Assembly (NCBI GenBank): GCA_945788595.1
Contig: CALZMS010000019.1
Location: forward strand, 1-9,811
From: an uncultured Lachnospiraceae bacterium
Lineage (GTDB): Bacteria; Bacillota; Clostridia; Lachnospirales; Lachnospiraceae
Direction: 5' to 3'
DNA length: 9,811 bases
The notes below the pieces were generated by a model. That model saw only the letters and a list, made by a program, of their open reading frames with translations, was not told the origin of the DNA and did not search any database. Positions 1 through 6,254 of this stretch are shown here, piece after piece (the stretch's first letter is position 1; every line of letters starts with the position of its first letter). Position numbers and translations under genes: made by a program.

Positions 1-71
1 ATATACCGGAGAGCAGCCCTCTCGCAGCAGTGCCTTTATTGATGGATAAATTCCTTACATATTTTACATAC

Positions 72-110
72 AAAAAACACCATCCCCGAAACTCATTTTC
101 GAAAACAGTG
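72..110 (-). terminator. Intrinsic terminator after tRNA-Lys
   Basis: On the minus strand the arms at 97-110 and 78-91 pair over 14 positions around the loop ATGAG; five of the pairs are G-U wobbles. Six T residues (72-77) follow directly. It begins 7 bases past the mature tRNA 3' end, so it most likely ends the tRNA transcript. Positions 1-71 beyond it hold only a short GAGAG/CTCTC hairpin and no gene that I can support. Confidence 0.72.
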
Positions 111-117
111 CTTTACT

Positions 118-189
118 GCGCCTTCAGGGATTCGAACCCTGGACAAATAGATTAAGAGTCTACTGCTCTACCAGCTGAGCTAAAGGCGC
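118..189 (-). tRNA. tRNA-Lys (anticodon CTT)
   Basis: The minus strand folds as a complete 72-base cloverleaf. The acceptor stem GCGCCTT/AAGGCGC is perfect, the D stem is GCTC/GAGC, and the anticodon stem GTAGA/TCTAT has one G-U pair. The loop CTCTTAA gives anticodon CUU, which reads AAG lysine codons. The T arm CAGGG-TTCGAAT-CCCTG is canonical. CCA is not encoded (the genome continues AGT), so the 3' end must be added by the CCA-adding enzyme. The gene has its own promoter about 30 bases upstream and its own terminator, so it can be transcribed independently of the trmB operon that precedes it on the same strand. Confidence 0.97.
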
Positions 190-220
190 ATGCGATATGA
201 AGTATTTCAACGCAAGTAGT

Positions 221-249
221 ACTATACTACATAGGGGTTGAAAAATCAA
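221..249 (-). promoter_or_regulatory. Promoter of tRNA-Lys
   Basis: On the minus strand TTGATT (244-249) and TATAGT (221-226) are separated by exactly 17 bases. The predicted start near 213 gives a leader of about 24 bases before the tRNA. The -35 box lies inside the hairpin at 233-254. Confidence 0.7.
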
Positions 250-254
250 CCCCT
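233..254. repeat. Perfect hairpin overlapping the tRNA promoter
   Basis: A 9-bp perfect inverted repeat (AGGGGTTGA/TCAACCCCT) has a 4-base loop. On the plus strand it is followed by an A/T-rich run with two T6 tracts, so it has terminator form only in the plus direction, where no gene precedes it. On the minus strand, the direction of trmB, no T tract follows. It may block antisense transcription or simply shape the promoter it overlaps. Confidence 0.55.
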
Positions 255-289
255 AATTTAAAATTTTTTAAATTTTTTGCACAAATCCG

Positions 290-463
290 TCAACTATGCT
301 TTTTTTCGTTCTTTTTCCCGTCGCGTTTTTCATCCTTGTCACAGGTTTTGCAAACACATTTTTTCAGCCTGCAAAGCTGCCTGTACAGGAGCAATAGCTG
401 GCGATCCAGACGGTCATGTTTACACAGACAACCGTACAGCCGGCATTTCTGCTTACGCCGCAT
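290..463 (-). CDS. Candidate 57-residue Cys-rich, Lys-rich small protein
   Basis: I do not recognise this protein. It is an open frame of 57 codons plus TGA, starting 59 bases after the trmB stop and on the same strand. The chosen ATG has GGCGGAG 8 bases upstream, a fair ribosome binding site. The product has seven cysteines at 7, 12, 14, 31, 36, 38 and 41, arranged as CxxxxCxC and CxxxxCxCxxC around a Leu/Arg-rich centre (residues 18-33), and a highly charged tail of about 16 residues rich in Lys, Asp and Glu. No signal peptide or membrane segment is evident. The two similar Cys clusters suggest metal binding (inference). It could be a chance frame; the ribosome binding site, the spacing and the patterned cysteines argue for a real gene. 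It would be co-transcribed with the DUF362 gene and trmB. Confidence 0.42.
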   Translation of the reverse strand: MRRKQKCRLYGCLCKHDRLDRQLLLLYRQLCRLKKCVCKTCDKDEKRDGKKNEKKHS

Positions 464-522
464 GGCTCATACTCCGCCTTTTTCTTACTGTTAGCATATT
501 CGCGGTATATGCTTTTTGTCCG

Positions 523-1161
523 TCAGCGGCTGATCACCATCTTATGGATAGGATTTCCCTGGGCGGAAAAACGGGCCTCATACTCGGTCATAATGTTATC
601 CTGCATCAGTTCTTCCTCATGATGCAGATCATAGGTGCACAGCTCTATGTGCCAATTTGCCTCCTTTGCTTCCTCCAGAGAGAAGTCAAAGAGCGGGCGA
701 TTATCTGTCTTAAATTCAATGATACCGTCACCTTTCAGCACCTGATCGTAGCGTGCCAGAAACTGGCGGGAGGTCAGGCGGCGCTTGGCGTGGCGGTCTT
801 TTGGCCAGGGATCGGAAAAGTTCAGATAAATTCTGTCCACTTCCCCCGGGCCGAAGCATTCCGGCAGCGTACGGGCGTCGATCCTTAAGAACTTAAGATT
901 CGGCAGTCCCTCCTCTTCCATCTTCTGCAGCGCACGGATCAGTACACTGGAGTACATCTCGATACCGATAAAATTCACATCCGGGTGACGGCGGGCCTGT
1001 TCCATGATAAACTGGCCCTTTCCCATACCCACTTCCAGCCGCAGCGGGTGGTCATTGGCAAAAACCTCCTGCCAGCGGCCTTTATAATTTTCCGGATCCA
1101 GGATCACATAAGGGCTCGCCTCGATAGCTTCCCGGGCTCCTTTAATATTTCTAAGTCTCAT
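523..1161 (-). CDS. trmB: tRNA (guanine-N7-)-methyltransferase TrmB
   Basis: This enzyme uses S-adenosylmethionine to methylate N7 of G46 in the variable loop of many tRNAs, and acts in the cytosol. The 212 residues match the usual size of bacterial TrmB. Visible family features are the SAM-binding glycine motif LEVGMGKG (42-49), the acidic residue after strand 2 in GIEMYSS (66-72), the TrmB signature around NFSDPWPKDRHAKRR (114-128), TDN (152-154), and the conserved C-terminal TEYE (192-195) that helps to form the active site. The ATG is preceded by AGGAAG, 8 bases upstream. It starts 25 bases after the stop of the DUF362 gene, so the two form an operon. No T-tract terminator is seen after its stop, and a small Cys-rich frame follows. 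Confidence 0.96.
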   Translation of the reverse strand: MRLRNIKGAREAIEASPYVILDPENYKGRWQEVFANDHPLRLEVGMGKGQFIMEQARRHPDVNFIGIEMYSSVLIRALQKMEEEGLPNLKFLRIDARTLPECFGPGEVDRIYLNFSDPWPKDRHAKRRLTSRQFLARYDQVLKGDGIIEFKTDNRPLFDFSLEEAKEANWHIELCTYDLHHEEELMQDNIMTEYEARFSAQGNPIHKMVISR

Positions 1162-1186
1162 TCCGTCGTCTTCCTTTTATATTTTA

Positions 1187-2305
1187 TCAGATGCGGATCA
1201 GCTCATACTGGTCCGTACCCAGGCCGATCTTCACAGCATGGGCGATACCCACACGCCATTCCGTATCTGGATGGGTCATATGAAAATGGTCGTCTCCCTC
1301 GTGGCGCTCATGAGTTTTCAGGTTTTCTGCCAGAATACTCTTTTCCACCGGCTGCATCTCATTGCACAGATCCGCACAGGCCTTGTCCAGTGCCACCGGA
1401 TCAAAAGAAGCCAGCATACCCACGTTGGGGATGATCGGAATATCGTTTTCCGCATGACAGTCACAGTTCGGCGATACGTCGCAGATCAGAGAAATATGGA
1501 AGCAAGGACGGTCCTTGCAGACAGCCCAGGCGTACTCTGTCATCTTGTAATTGAGCATCTCAATGCTTCTGTTGTCCTCGGCATCGATGGCATCCTTGGG
1601 ACATACTGCCAGACAGCGGCCGCAGCCCACACATTTATCATGATCGATGGTGGCTTTTCTGTCTTTGATCAGCGGTGCGTCATGGGCACAAATCTTCTTA
1701 CAGGAGCCGCAGCCTACGCAAAGTTCTTCATTTACCTGCGGTTTTCCTTCCCGGTGCTGCTCCATTTTTCCGGCCCGGGAGCCACAGCCCATACCGATAT
1801 TTTTGAGAGCACCGCCAAAGCCTGTCATCTCATGGCCCTTAAAATGGGTCAGGGAAATAAACACATCCGCATCCATAATAGCGGAACCGATCTTTGCCTC
1901 TTTCACATATTCCCCGTCAATGGGCACCAGAGTCTCGTCCGTACCCTTCAGACCATCGGCAATCAGCACATGACAGCCGGTCTGATACGGAGAAAATCCA
2001 TTCACATAGGCGGTTTCCAGATGATCCAGAGCATTTTTACGGCTGCCCGCATACAGCGTATTGCAGTCCGTCAGGAAGGGCTTGCCGCCCAGATCCTTTA
2101 CATAATCTGCCACGACTCTGGCATAATTAGGACGAAGAAAGGCCAGATTGCCGTATTCGCCAAAATGGATCTTGATCGCTGTAAACTTATTTTCAAAATC
2201 AATGGTCTCAAAGCCCGCCTGCTTCATCAGACGATGCAGCTTCTGCAGAAGATTCTCTCTGCCGGTAGCTTTAAAGTCGGTAAAATATACTTTTGCTTTT
2301 TCCAT
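1187..2305 (-). CDS. DUF362 protein with a double [4Fe-4S] ferredoxin insert
   Basis: The 372-residue product has a DUF362 domain at both ends (about 1-190 and 280-372; e.g. KIHFGEYGN at 45-53, the SLTHFKGHEM region at 151-160, and CDC...ASFDPVALDKA at 281-309). Between them is a bacterial ferredoxin module with CxxCxxCxxxC at C196/199/202/206 and C225/228/231/235-Pro, enough for two [4Fe-4S] clusters. More cysteines lie at 263, 268, 275, 281 and 283. There is no signal peptide, so it is likely cytoplasmic. The family is widespread in anaerobic Clostridia and has no settled reaction; an electron-transfer role is inference. The ATG has AAAGGAGAGG 8 bases upstream. It is the first gene of the operon with trmB. 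I found no convincing -35/-10 pair; TATAGA with an upstream TGTAC-N7-GTACA repeat (2351-2367) is a weak candidate. Confidence 0.9.
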   Translation of the reverse strand: MEKAKVYFTDFKATGRENLLQKLHRLMKQAGFETIDFENKFTAIKIHFGEYGNLAFLRPNYARVVADYVKDLGGKPFLTDCNTLYAGSRKNALDHLETAYVNGFSPYQTGCHVLIADGLKGTDETLVPIDGEYVKEAKIGSAIMDADVFISLTHFKGHEMTGFGGALKNIGMGCGSRAGKMEQHREGKPQVNEELCVGCGSCKKICAHDAPLIKDRKATIDHDKCVGCGRCLAVCPKDAIDAEDNRSIEMLNYKMTEYAWAVCKDRPCFHISLICDVSPNCDCHAENDIPIIPNVGMLASFDPVALDKACADLCNEMQPVEKSILAENLKTHERHEGDDHFHMTHPDTEWRVGIAHAVKIGLGTDQYELIRI

Positions 2306-2434
2306 GATATATTCCTCTCCTTTATATAATGATAGTCTTTCTATATGTACCCGCGCTGTACATTCACAGATACCTTACAAAACTCCAAGAACACCAGCGA
2401 TGGTCTATACATACCTTTGCATCAGATTTTTACG

Positions 2435-2454
2435 AACGCATCTGCAGATGCGTT
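2435..2454. repeat. Perfect 20-bp palindrome
   Basis: AACGCATCTGCAGATGCGTT is fully self-complementary. It lies between the DUF362 gene (minus) and the mntP promoter (plus), about 60 bases upstream of the mntP -35 box. As RNA it would fold with a TGCA loop, but no adjacent T tract makes it a clear terminator on either strand. It is either a dimeric repressor site or a hairpin of unknown use. The rest of 2306-2515 shows no gene. Confidence 0.5.
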
Positions 2455-2515
2455 GTTCCTTTCTGACAAGCAACCTTATTCTACCACAGAATTCCATCTT
2501 AAACATAGTCCTATC

Positions 2516-2544
2516 TTGACAATTTCTCCACCATATGGTAGGCT
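2516..2544 (+). promoter_or_regulatory. Promoter of the riboswitch-mntP transcript
   Basis: A perfect TTGACA (2516-2521) is followed by a 17-base spacer and the weak -10 TAGGCT (2539-2544), which is helped by an extended -10 TGG directly before it. The start near 2551 falls about 10 bases before the aptamer, as expected for a riboswitch leader. Confidence 0.65.
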
Positions 2545-2560
2545 TGCAATCAAAGTTCTC

Positions 2561-2645
2561 CATGAGGGAGTAGCAAGCGTAAGAAACGTAACAAGTCAAC
2601 ATACTGACCATCCGGTCTGGCTTGTTTTAAATTGCGAGACTCATG
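2561..2645 (+). ncRNA. yybP-ykoY manganese riboswitch aptamer
   Basis: The leader carries the hallmarks of the yybP-ykoY family. P1 is CATGAG (2561-2566) with CTCATG (2640-2645), enclosing the conserved GGGAGTAGC on the 5' side and GCGAGACT on the 3' side. P2 is GCAA (2573-2576) with TTGC (2632-2635). A distal helix CAAG/CTTG (2592-2595/2621-2624) is capped by a GACC-ATCC-GGTC hairpin. Members of this family sense Mn2+ and commonly precede Mn2+ exporters, and here mntP follows. Recognition is by motif and context; no covariance search was run. Confidence 0.88.
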
Positions 2646-2706
2646 TATGGTTAAATTCCGGTATTTTCCGGTGTTTTTTTATGCCATACATGGGTCTCTT
2701 TCTTTG
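2636..2706 (+). terminator. Riboswitch expression platform: long terminator
   Basis: The arm at 2636-2650 pairs with 2684-2698 over 15 bp, with one G-U pair, and is followed by TTTCTTTG. The loop (2651-2683) contains a small CCGG/CCGG hairpin and its own T7 run. The 5' arm includes the 3' strand of aptamer helix P1 (2640-2645), so P1 and the terminator cannot both form. Inferred logic: Mn2+ stabilises P1, the terminator does not form and mntP is read; without Mn2+ transcription stops near 2705. Confidence 0.75.
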
Positions 2707-2770
2707 TATCTGCGGAATATCTTCACAGATACCTTTCCATTATATTTTTTATTTCACGGAGGAAAAATGT

Positions 2771-3358
2771 ATGACCTGGAATCTGATGTTCTTTTTTAAC
2801 AGTATCCTTTTAGGCGTTGGGCTGGCTATGGACGCCTTTTCCGTATCCATGGCCAACGGCCTGAATGAGCCCTGCATGCGGGGAAGGCGAATGGCTACGA
2901 TCGCTGGTGTTTTTGCCGGTTTTCAGTTTATCATGCCCATGATCGGATGGTTCTGTATACACACGATCGCGCAGCTTTTCCATGCTTTTGAAAAATTTAT
3001 CCCCTGGATCGCGCTTATTCTTCTGCTTTATATCGGCGGCAAGATGCTTATGGACGGTATTCACCCCGAAAGCGAAGAATGCGGAGCGTCCCGCGTCAGT
3101 TTTGTGGGGCTGATGATCCAGGGTATTGCTACCTCCATCGACGCGCTGTCTGTGGGATTCACCATCGTGGAGTATGATCTTTTGATGGCTTTTGTCTGTT
3201 CACTGATCATTGCCGTCGTTACTTTTATAATCTGTGTGGCGGGCTGCTGCATTGGTAAGACCTTTGGAACTCGGCTGGCCGGGAAGTCTCAGATTCTGGG
3301 CGGCTGTATTCTGATCGTGATCGGGCTGGAGATTTTTATACGGGGTGTGTTTTTGTAA
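2771..3358 (+). CDS. mntP: Manganese efflux pump MntP
   Basis: MntP exports Mn2+ across the cytoplasmic membrane and protects against Mn toxicity. The 195-residue product is of typical length and has about six hydrophobic segments (approximately 5-25, 42-62, 72-95, 110-130, 137-160 and 174-192). Family motifs include the conserved acidic residues in GLAMDAFSVS (D21) and GIATSIDALSVG (D124), repeated in the two halves of the protein, and GGK (89-91). The ATG at 2771 is chosen because GGAGG sits 8 bases upstream and the residues match the family N-terminus. The frame is open further upstream, but that stretch is the riboswitch leader. Expression is expected to be induced by Mn2+ through the riboswitch. 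It is a single-gene unit closed by the terminator at 3436-3482. Confidence 0.95.
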   Translation: MTWNLMFFFNSILLGVGLAMDAFSVSMANGLNEPCMRGRRMATIAGVFAGFQFIMPMIGWFCIHTIAQLFHAFEKFIPWIALILLLYIGGKMLMDGIHPESEECGASRVSFVGLMIQGIATSIDALSVGFTIVEYDLLMAFVCSLIIAVVTFIICVAGCCIGKTFGTRLAGKSQILGGCILIVIGLEIFIRGVFL

Positions 3359-3435
3359 TAATTGATGACCATTTCTTGTGTATATAGTAAATTGTTCCAC
3401 AAGCCCCTTCTTTTTCAGCATAAGCAAACTCATAG

Positions 3436-3482
3436 AAAGAAGCACAGTTGGCAAATATTCCACAACTGTGCTTCTTTTTCTT
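3436..3482 (+). terminator. Strong intrinsic terminator after mntP
   Basis: A perfect 15-bp stem (3436-3450 with 3463-3477), a 12-base loop and a following TTC-TTC pyrimidine run (the stem itself ends in TTT) make a strong plus-strand terminator. The same stem could also serve the decayed minus-strand genes that converge on it. Confidence 0.88.
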
Positions 3483-3498
3483 CTTCAGTAGTTTCCCT

Positions 3499-3872
3499 TT
3501 ACACTTTTCTTATTGGATGCCTAATGACAGTTTTCCCTTTTTCCGGGGCAACACACCTTGCATCGGACATATAGATTTCATGATGTTTCCACTGATTGTT
3601 AAAATCATCTTCATATCCATGCGCATTCATATAATCGTCCATTACCTTAATGGTAGCAGGCTCCGAATCAAAAGATCCATGATACATAATCTGCACGCAA
3701 AGTCCTTCCTCAATCGTCAGGAATTCTGCTACGGAACAATCTAACTTTTTCTTTTCACCTGCCGTTTTACAGCCCAGTCAAAATCCTTTCTCGTTATAAA
3801 ATCAGGCAGACGGATCACAGACAGCCATTGAAAGATGTCCTTATCGCTATAGTCCACACCGTCTATTCCTTC
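3499..3872 (-). pseudogene. GyrI-like (COG4832) protein, 3' fragment, frameshifted
   Basis: The minus strand encodes the C-terminal half of a GyrI-like small-molecule-binding protein of about 205-210 residues. It starts at EGIDGVDYSDKDIFQWLSV (3872 downwards), runs through IRLPDF and KDFDWAVK and hits TAG at 3741-3743. The family reading resumes in another frame with KKLDCSVAEFLTIEEG, MYHGSFDSEPATI and HHEIYMSDARCVAPEKGKTV, ending HPIRKV-stop at 3499. A one-base indel in the A-rich stretch near 3745-3757 explains the switch. The N-terminal 85-90 residues are absent: the fragment abuts the stop codon of the WYL remnant with no gap. It is a dead gene; a 65-residue piece is still open but has no good ribosome binding site. 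Related genes often sit beside WYL regulators (recalled, not searched). Confidence 0.8.
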
Positions 3873-4049
3873 TTAACTGTCAATACTATGCCTCCGTTCT
3901 TCTCTCAGTTCTTTCGGTTCCAGTAATTCTACCTTATCTCGAAAAGCCAACAGCCATGTAAGCAGATTTTCCTGATTCGTATAGTCTGCCTGAAAAAGTG
4001 TTCCATCGGTTTGTTTCTTAAAACAATCCGTTGTGCCGACAAACTGAAT
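3873..4049 (-). pseudogene. WYL-domain (YafY-type) regulator, C-terminal remnant
   Basis: Fifty-eight sense codons remain, including QFVGTTDCFKKQTDGTLF, then WLLAFRDKVELLEPKELREE and a TAA at 3873-3875. The W-LL-F...VE-LEPKELREE pattern matches the C-terminal end of WYL-domain transcriptional regulators. The helix-turn-helix and the WYL core are gone. The fragment begins right after the TAA of the XRE/zinc-ribbon gene, in the same frame, and ends directly against the GyrI-like fragment. Both edges are therefore recombination or deletion scars. The family call rests on a short stretch. Confidence 0.62.
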
Positions 4050-4817
4050 TTATCTCTTCTTATAAACCAATAATTCTGGATTCTTTCCATCAGATTCATA
4101 GGTACATATCATAATAAAATCCATGTTTGCCAGAATCCCGAAGCATCGTCCATCTACAATTTCTGATTCCAACTGATTACCTAGATATGTTGTCTTGTCA
4201 TCTAAAAATTTTACCATCTTACCGTTGGGAAGAGGATATTCGAGATTTACATATTTGCCAACTAAAGCATTTAGTTTTTCCAGTTTAGGCATCCCCTCAA
4301 TAGATAGTTCATTTATCTCATTTATCAATTGTTGTTTAAATGCCTCAAACTGTCCATCATCACTAAGTTCTTCATATCTTTTCCAGTAATCCAGTTTGGG
4401 AAGCAATTGTTTCATATATTCTCTGGCTTGTTCTTCTGAAAACTCCTCAGTAACCATATGTCCAACACAAACATTAATCAAATCATCCATATTGCTGTAT
4501 GTATATGTTCCATCAGCATAGCACCATTTACAATAATCTTCATTTGGGCTACCATCAGCATCTCTGCCAATAATATCATCATCTTTTAACGGCATACCAC
4601 AACACTGACAAATCAATTCTCTTGGCGAACCCAAAAGTGTATTAATCGAAACATCAAACAACTTCGATAACAATTTCAAAGTATCCGTATTAGGTGTTGT
4701 TTCCCCCGTTTCCCATCTTGATACAGCTTGACGAGTTACAAATACTTTTTCTGCAAGTTCATCCTGAGATAAACCTGCTTTATTTCTAAGTTCTAATATA
4801 ATATCTTTTGTTTCCAT
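4050..4817 (-). CDS. XRE-family HTH regulator with zinc ribbon and unknown C-terminal domain
   Basis: The 255-residue product has three parts. Residues 5-60 form an XRE/HTH_3 domain (LRNKAGLSQDELAEKV, TRQAVSRWETGET, P-TDTL). Residues 69-148 match the putative zinc-ribbon family PF12674, with likely ligands C70, C72/C73, C96 and C99 and the VCVGHM and YWKRY segments. A C-terminal region (about 183-255, with YLGNQLESE near 211-219) is one I cannot name. It is probably a DNA-binding sensor; the ligand is unknown. The start METKDI is chosen because GGAGGTG lies 8 bases upstream and because an in-frame start at 4871 lies upstream of the promoter. It is the only intact gene in the AT-rich decayed patch, which suggests that it was acquired or retained under selection. 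Confidence 0.85.
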   Translation of the reverse strand: METKDIILELRNKAGLSQDELAEKVFVTRQAVSRWETGETTPNTDTLKLLSKLFDVSINTLLGSPRELICQCCGMPLKDDDIIGRDADGSPNEDYCKWCYADGTYTYSNMDDLINVCVGHMVTEEFSEEQAREYMKQLLPKLDYWKRYEELSDDGQFEAFKQQLINEINELSIEGMPKLEKLNALVGKYVNLEYPLPNGKMVKFLDDKTTYLGNQLESEIVDGRCFGILANMDFIMICTYESDGKNPELLVYKKR

Positions 4818-4838
4818 ATAACTTTCACCTCCAACGGT

Positions 4839-4867
4839 ATTATAAAACGGAATAAAACTTTTTCCAA
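4839..4867 (-). promoter_or_regulatory. Promoter of the XRE/zinc-ribbon gene
   Basis: On the minus strand TTGGAA (4862-4867), a 17-base spacer and a perfect TATAAT (4839-4844) give a predicted start near 4832. The leader is only about 15 bases and is mostly ribosome binding site. This placement excludes the longer possible protein start at 4871. Confidence 0.8.
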
Positions 4868-4914
4868 GCAACTCGCTGTTTCCTTATGTTGGATGAAACT
4901 GAAAGTTGTCGATC

Positions 4915-5326
4915 TTATAGATCTTTTTCTTCATATGGTTTATTCCAAGAACCAATCTCAATGACATTGCCTTCTGGATCAGCAATAAAGCAAGTCCTTT
5001 GTCCCCAGGGCTCGGTAATTGGCTCTAATAAAGAAGCTGCACCGTAGGCAATCGCATTTTTATATTGCAAGTCAACTTCTTCATATGTGTCAACATATAA
5101 CGCCATTTCAGAGTGTGCATTTACTCCCTTAAGATACTCATACTTTTTGCTTGTGAGCTTTTCAAAGTTGTTTCTCCCATAAAGCAAAAAGAGAGTTCCA
5201 TCTTTTAATAAATAGACATTGTCAGTGTTTTCATCTTCTTTGAATTTCAACCCCTAATACATCTCGATAAAAACGAATCATTTTTGCCATATCTTAAACA
5301 AATAAGCCATATCCATCCAACCGCAT
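4915..5326 (-). pseudogene. VOC/glyoxalase-like protein, nonsense and frameshift
   Basis: A vicinal-oxygen-chelate family gene of about 137 codons with a good ribosome binding site (GGAGG, 7 bases before the ATG at 5326). It reads MRLDGYGLFV, a stop (TAA at 5294-5296), DMAKMIRFYRDVLGVEI, then needs a one-base shift near 5242 to continue KEDENTDNVYL. After that it is open to the stop at 4915 and includes YGAASLLEPITEPWGQRT and DPEGNVIEIGSW, typical of the VOC C-terminal repeat. The 111-codon downstream piece could start at TTG 5250 but has no proper ribosome binding site. The specific substrate cannot be told. Two independent lesions make sequencing error an unlikely explanation. Confidence 0.82.
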
Positions 5327-5377
5327 TGTAATTCCTCCATTTTAATTATTGTCGTTGCCAAATACCGATTTGTCTCG

Positions 5378-5405
5378 GCCGAACGATTTTAACAAACCGT
5401 TCGGC
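5378..5405 (-). terminator. Hairpin after yugP, possible terminator
   Basis: GCCGAACG (5378-5385) and CGTTCGGC (5398-5405) form an 8-bp GC-rich stem with a 12-base loop, 15 bases after the yugP stop. No T tract follows in the yugP direction, so it is a weak terminator or an RNA-stabilising hairpin rather than a classic one. The other bases between 5327 and 5420 show nothing else. Confidence 0.35.
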
Positions 5406-5420
5406 GCCGTCCATCCTGAC

Positions 5421-6107
5421 TCAATCCCGTCTCCTGTTATTCGACAAGATCAAAAGTCTCAGCAGCTGCAGCAGCGAAGTGATCACCGCCGCCACATACG
5501 TCATGGCCGCAGCCCGAAGCACTTTCCTGCTTCCCCTGATCTCATCCTCATACAGCATCCCATTCTCCGACATCGCCCGCAAGGCTCTGCGTGAAGCATT
5601 CAGCTCCACCGGAAGCGTCACCAGCTGAAACAGCAAAGCGCCGCAAAACAGCACAATTCCCGCCGTCAGAAGCGGGCGATACGAAAAGATCAGTCCCGCC
5701 AGAAACAACGGCCAGGAAAGCTGGGAACCCAAATTAGCCACCGGAACCAGAGCTCCCCTTATCTTCAACGGCACATACCCGTGGGCATCCTGCACAGCAT
5801 GACCACATTCATGGGCAGCCACCCCAAGAGCCGCCAGAGAATTACTGTTATACACATCCCTCGAAAGACGCACCGTCCGGCTCCGCGGATCATAATGATC
5901 CGTCAAATGTCCCGAAACCGACACCACCTGCACATCATACAATCCCTGCCGATCCAGAAGAATCCGCGCCGCCTCACGCCCCGTCAGTCCCCGGCCATTC
6001 GCCACTCGACTATACCGCGAAAACGTACTCTGCATCCTCCCCTGCACCACCAGAGAAATCACCATAGCAATCAGAATCAGACTATAGGTCCAGTCATAAT
6101 AAAACAT
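5421..6107 (-). CDS. yugP: YugP-type membrane zinc metallopeptidase
   Basis: The 228-residue product belongs to the neutral zinc metallopeptidase family PF04298 (YugP), whose physiological substrate is unknown. The HEXXH zinc site is H99-E-C-G-H103, within LGVAAHECGHAVQDA. The conserved segment LPVELNASRRAL (164-175) probably supplies a further ligand, E168. Hydrophobic segments lie at about 7-22, 130-142, 148-165 and 203-221, consistent with a membrane enzyme. The length agrees with family members. The ATG is preceded by AGGAGG with 7 bases between. It is transcribed alone and diverges from the HTH-AAA-nuclease gene. Confidence 0.93.
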   Translation of the reverse strand: MFYYDWTYSLILIAMVISLVVQGRMQSTFSRYSRVANGRGLTGREAARILLDRQGLYDVQVVSVSGHLTDHYDPRSRTVRLSRDVYNSNSLAALGVAAHECGHAVQDAHGYVPLKIRGALVPVANLGSQLSWPLFLAGLIFSYRPLLTAGIVLFCGALLFQLVTLPVELNASRRALRAMSENGMLYEDEIRGSRKVLRAAAMTYVAAVITSLLQLLRLLILSNNRRRD

Positions 6108-6142
6108 TCTGCGACCTCCTTCTATTGATTTTTTGTTTCCCT

Positions 6143-6151
6143 ATTGTAGCA
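6143..6151 (-). promoter_or_regulatory. Extended -10 promoter of yugP
   Basis: On the minus strand TGC-TACAAT forms an extended -10, with a predicted start near 6136 about 15 bases before the ribosome binding site. The -35 region (CATTTA at 17 bp) is poor, as is common for extended -10 promoters. Confidence 0.5.
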
Positions 6152-6254
6152 CAGTATTCCCACAATAAATGTTAAAGAAACATAAAATCAATTTTCTCAC
6201 TATACCGACCCGTTTTTGCGCACCGCCATCCGCCAGTTACCTCTAACCGCAATC

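Noticed and set aside
118..189. tRNA 3' end as an integration (att) site
   Set aside because: No integrase and no repeat of the tRNA 3' end was found in the window.
233..254. Terminator for the DUF362-trmB operon
   Set aside because: In the operon direction the hairpin is followed by TATGTAG, not a T tract; it is terminator-like only on the plus strand.
277..888. 203-codon open frame on the plus strand
   Set aside because: It lies mostly antisense to trmB, has no ribosome binding site and reads as low-complexity shadow sequence.
1238..2329. 363-codon open frame on the plus strand
   Set aside because: It is antisense along almost all of the DUF362/ferredoxin gene, whose motifs and ribosome binding site are convincing.
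2345..2770. 142-codon N-terminal extension of mntP
   Set aside because: It covers the promoter, riboswitch and terminator; family similarity and GGAGG place the start at 2771.
4818..4871. 18-codon N-terminal extension of the XRE/zinc-ribbon gene
   Set aside because: This start lies upstream of the TTGGAA-17-TATAAT promoter, while the ATG at 4817 has a strong GGAGGTG site.
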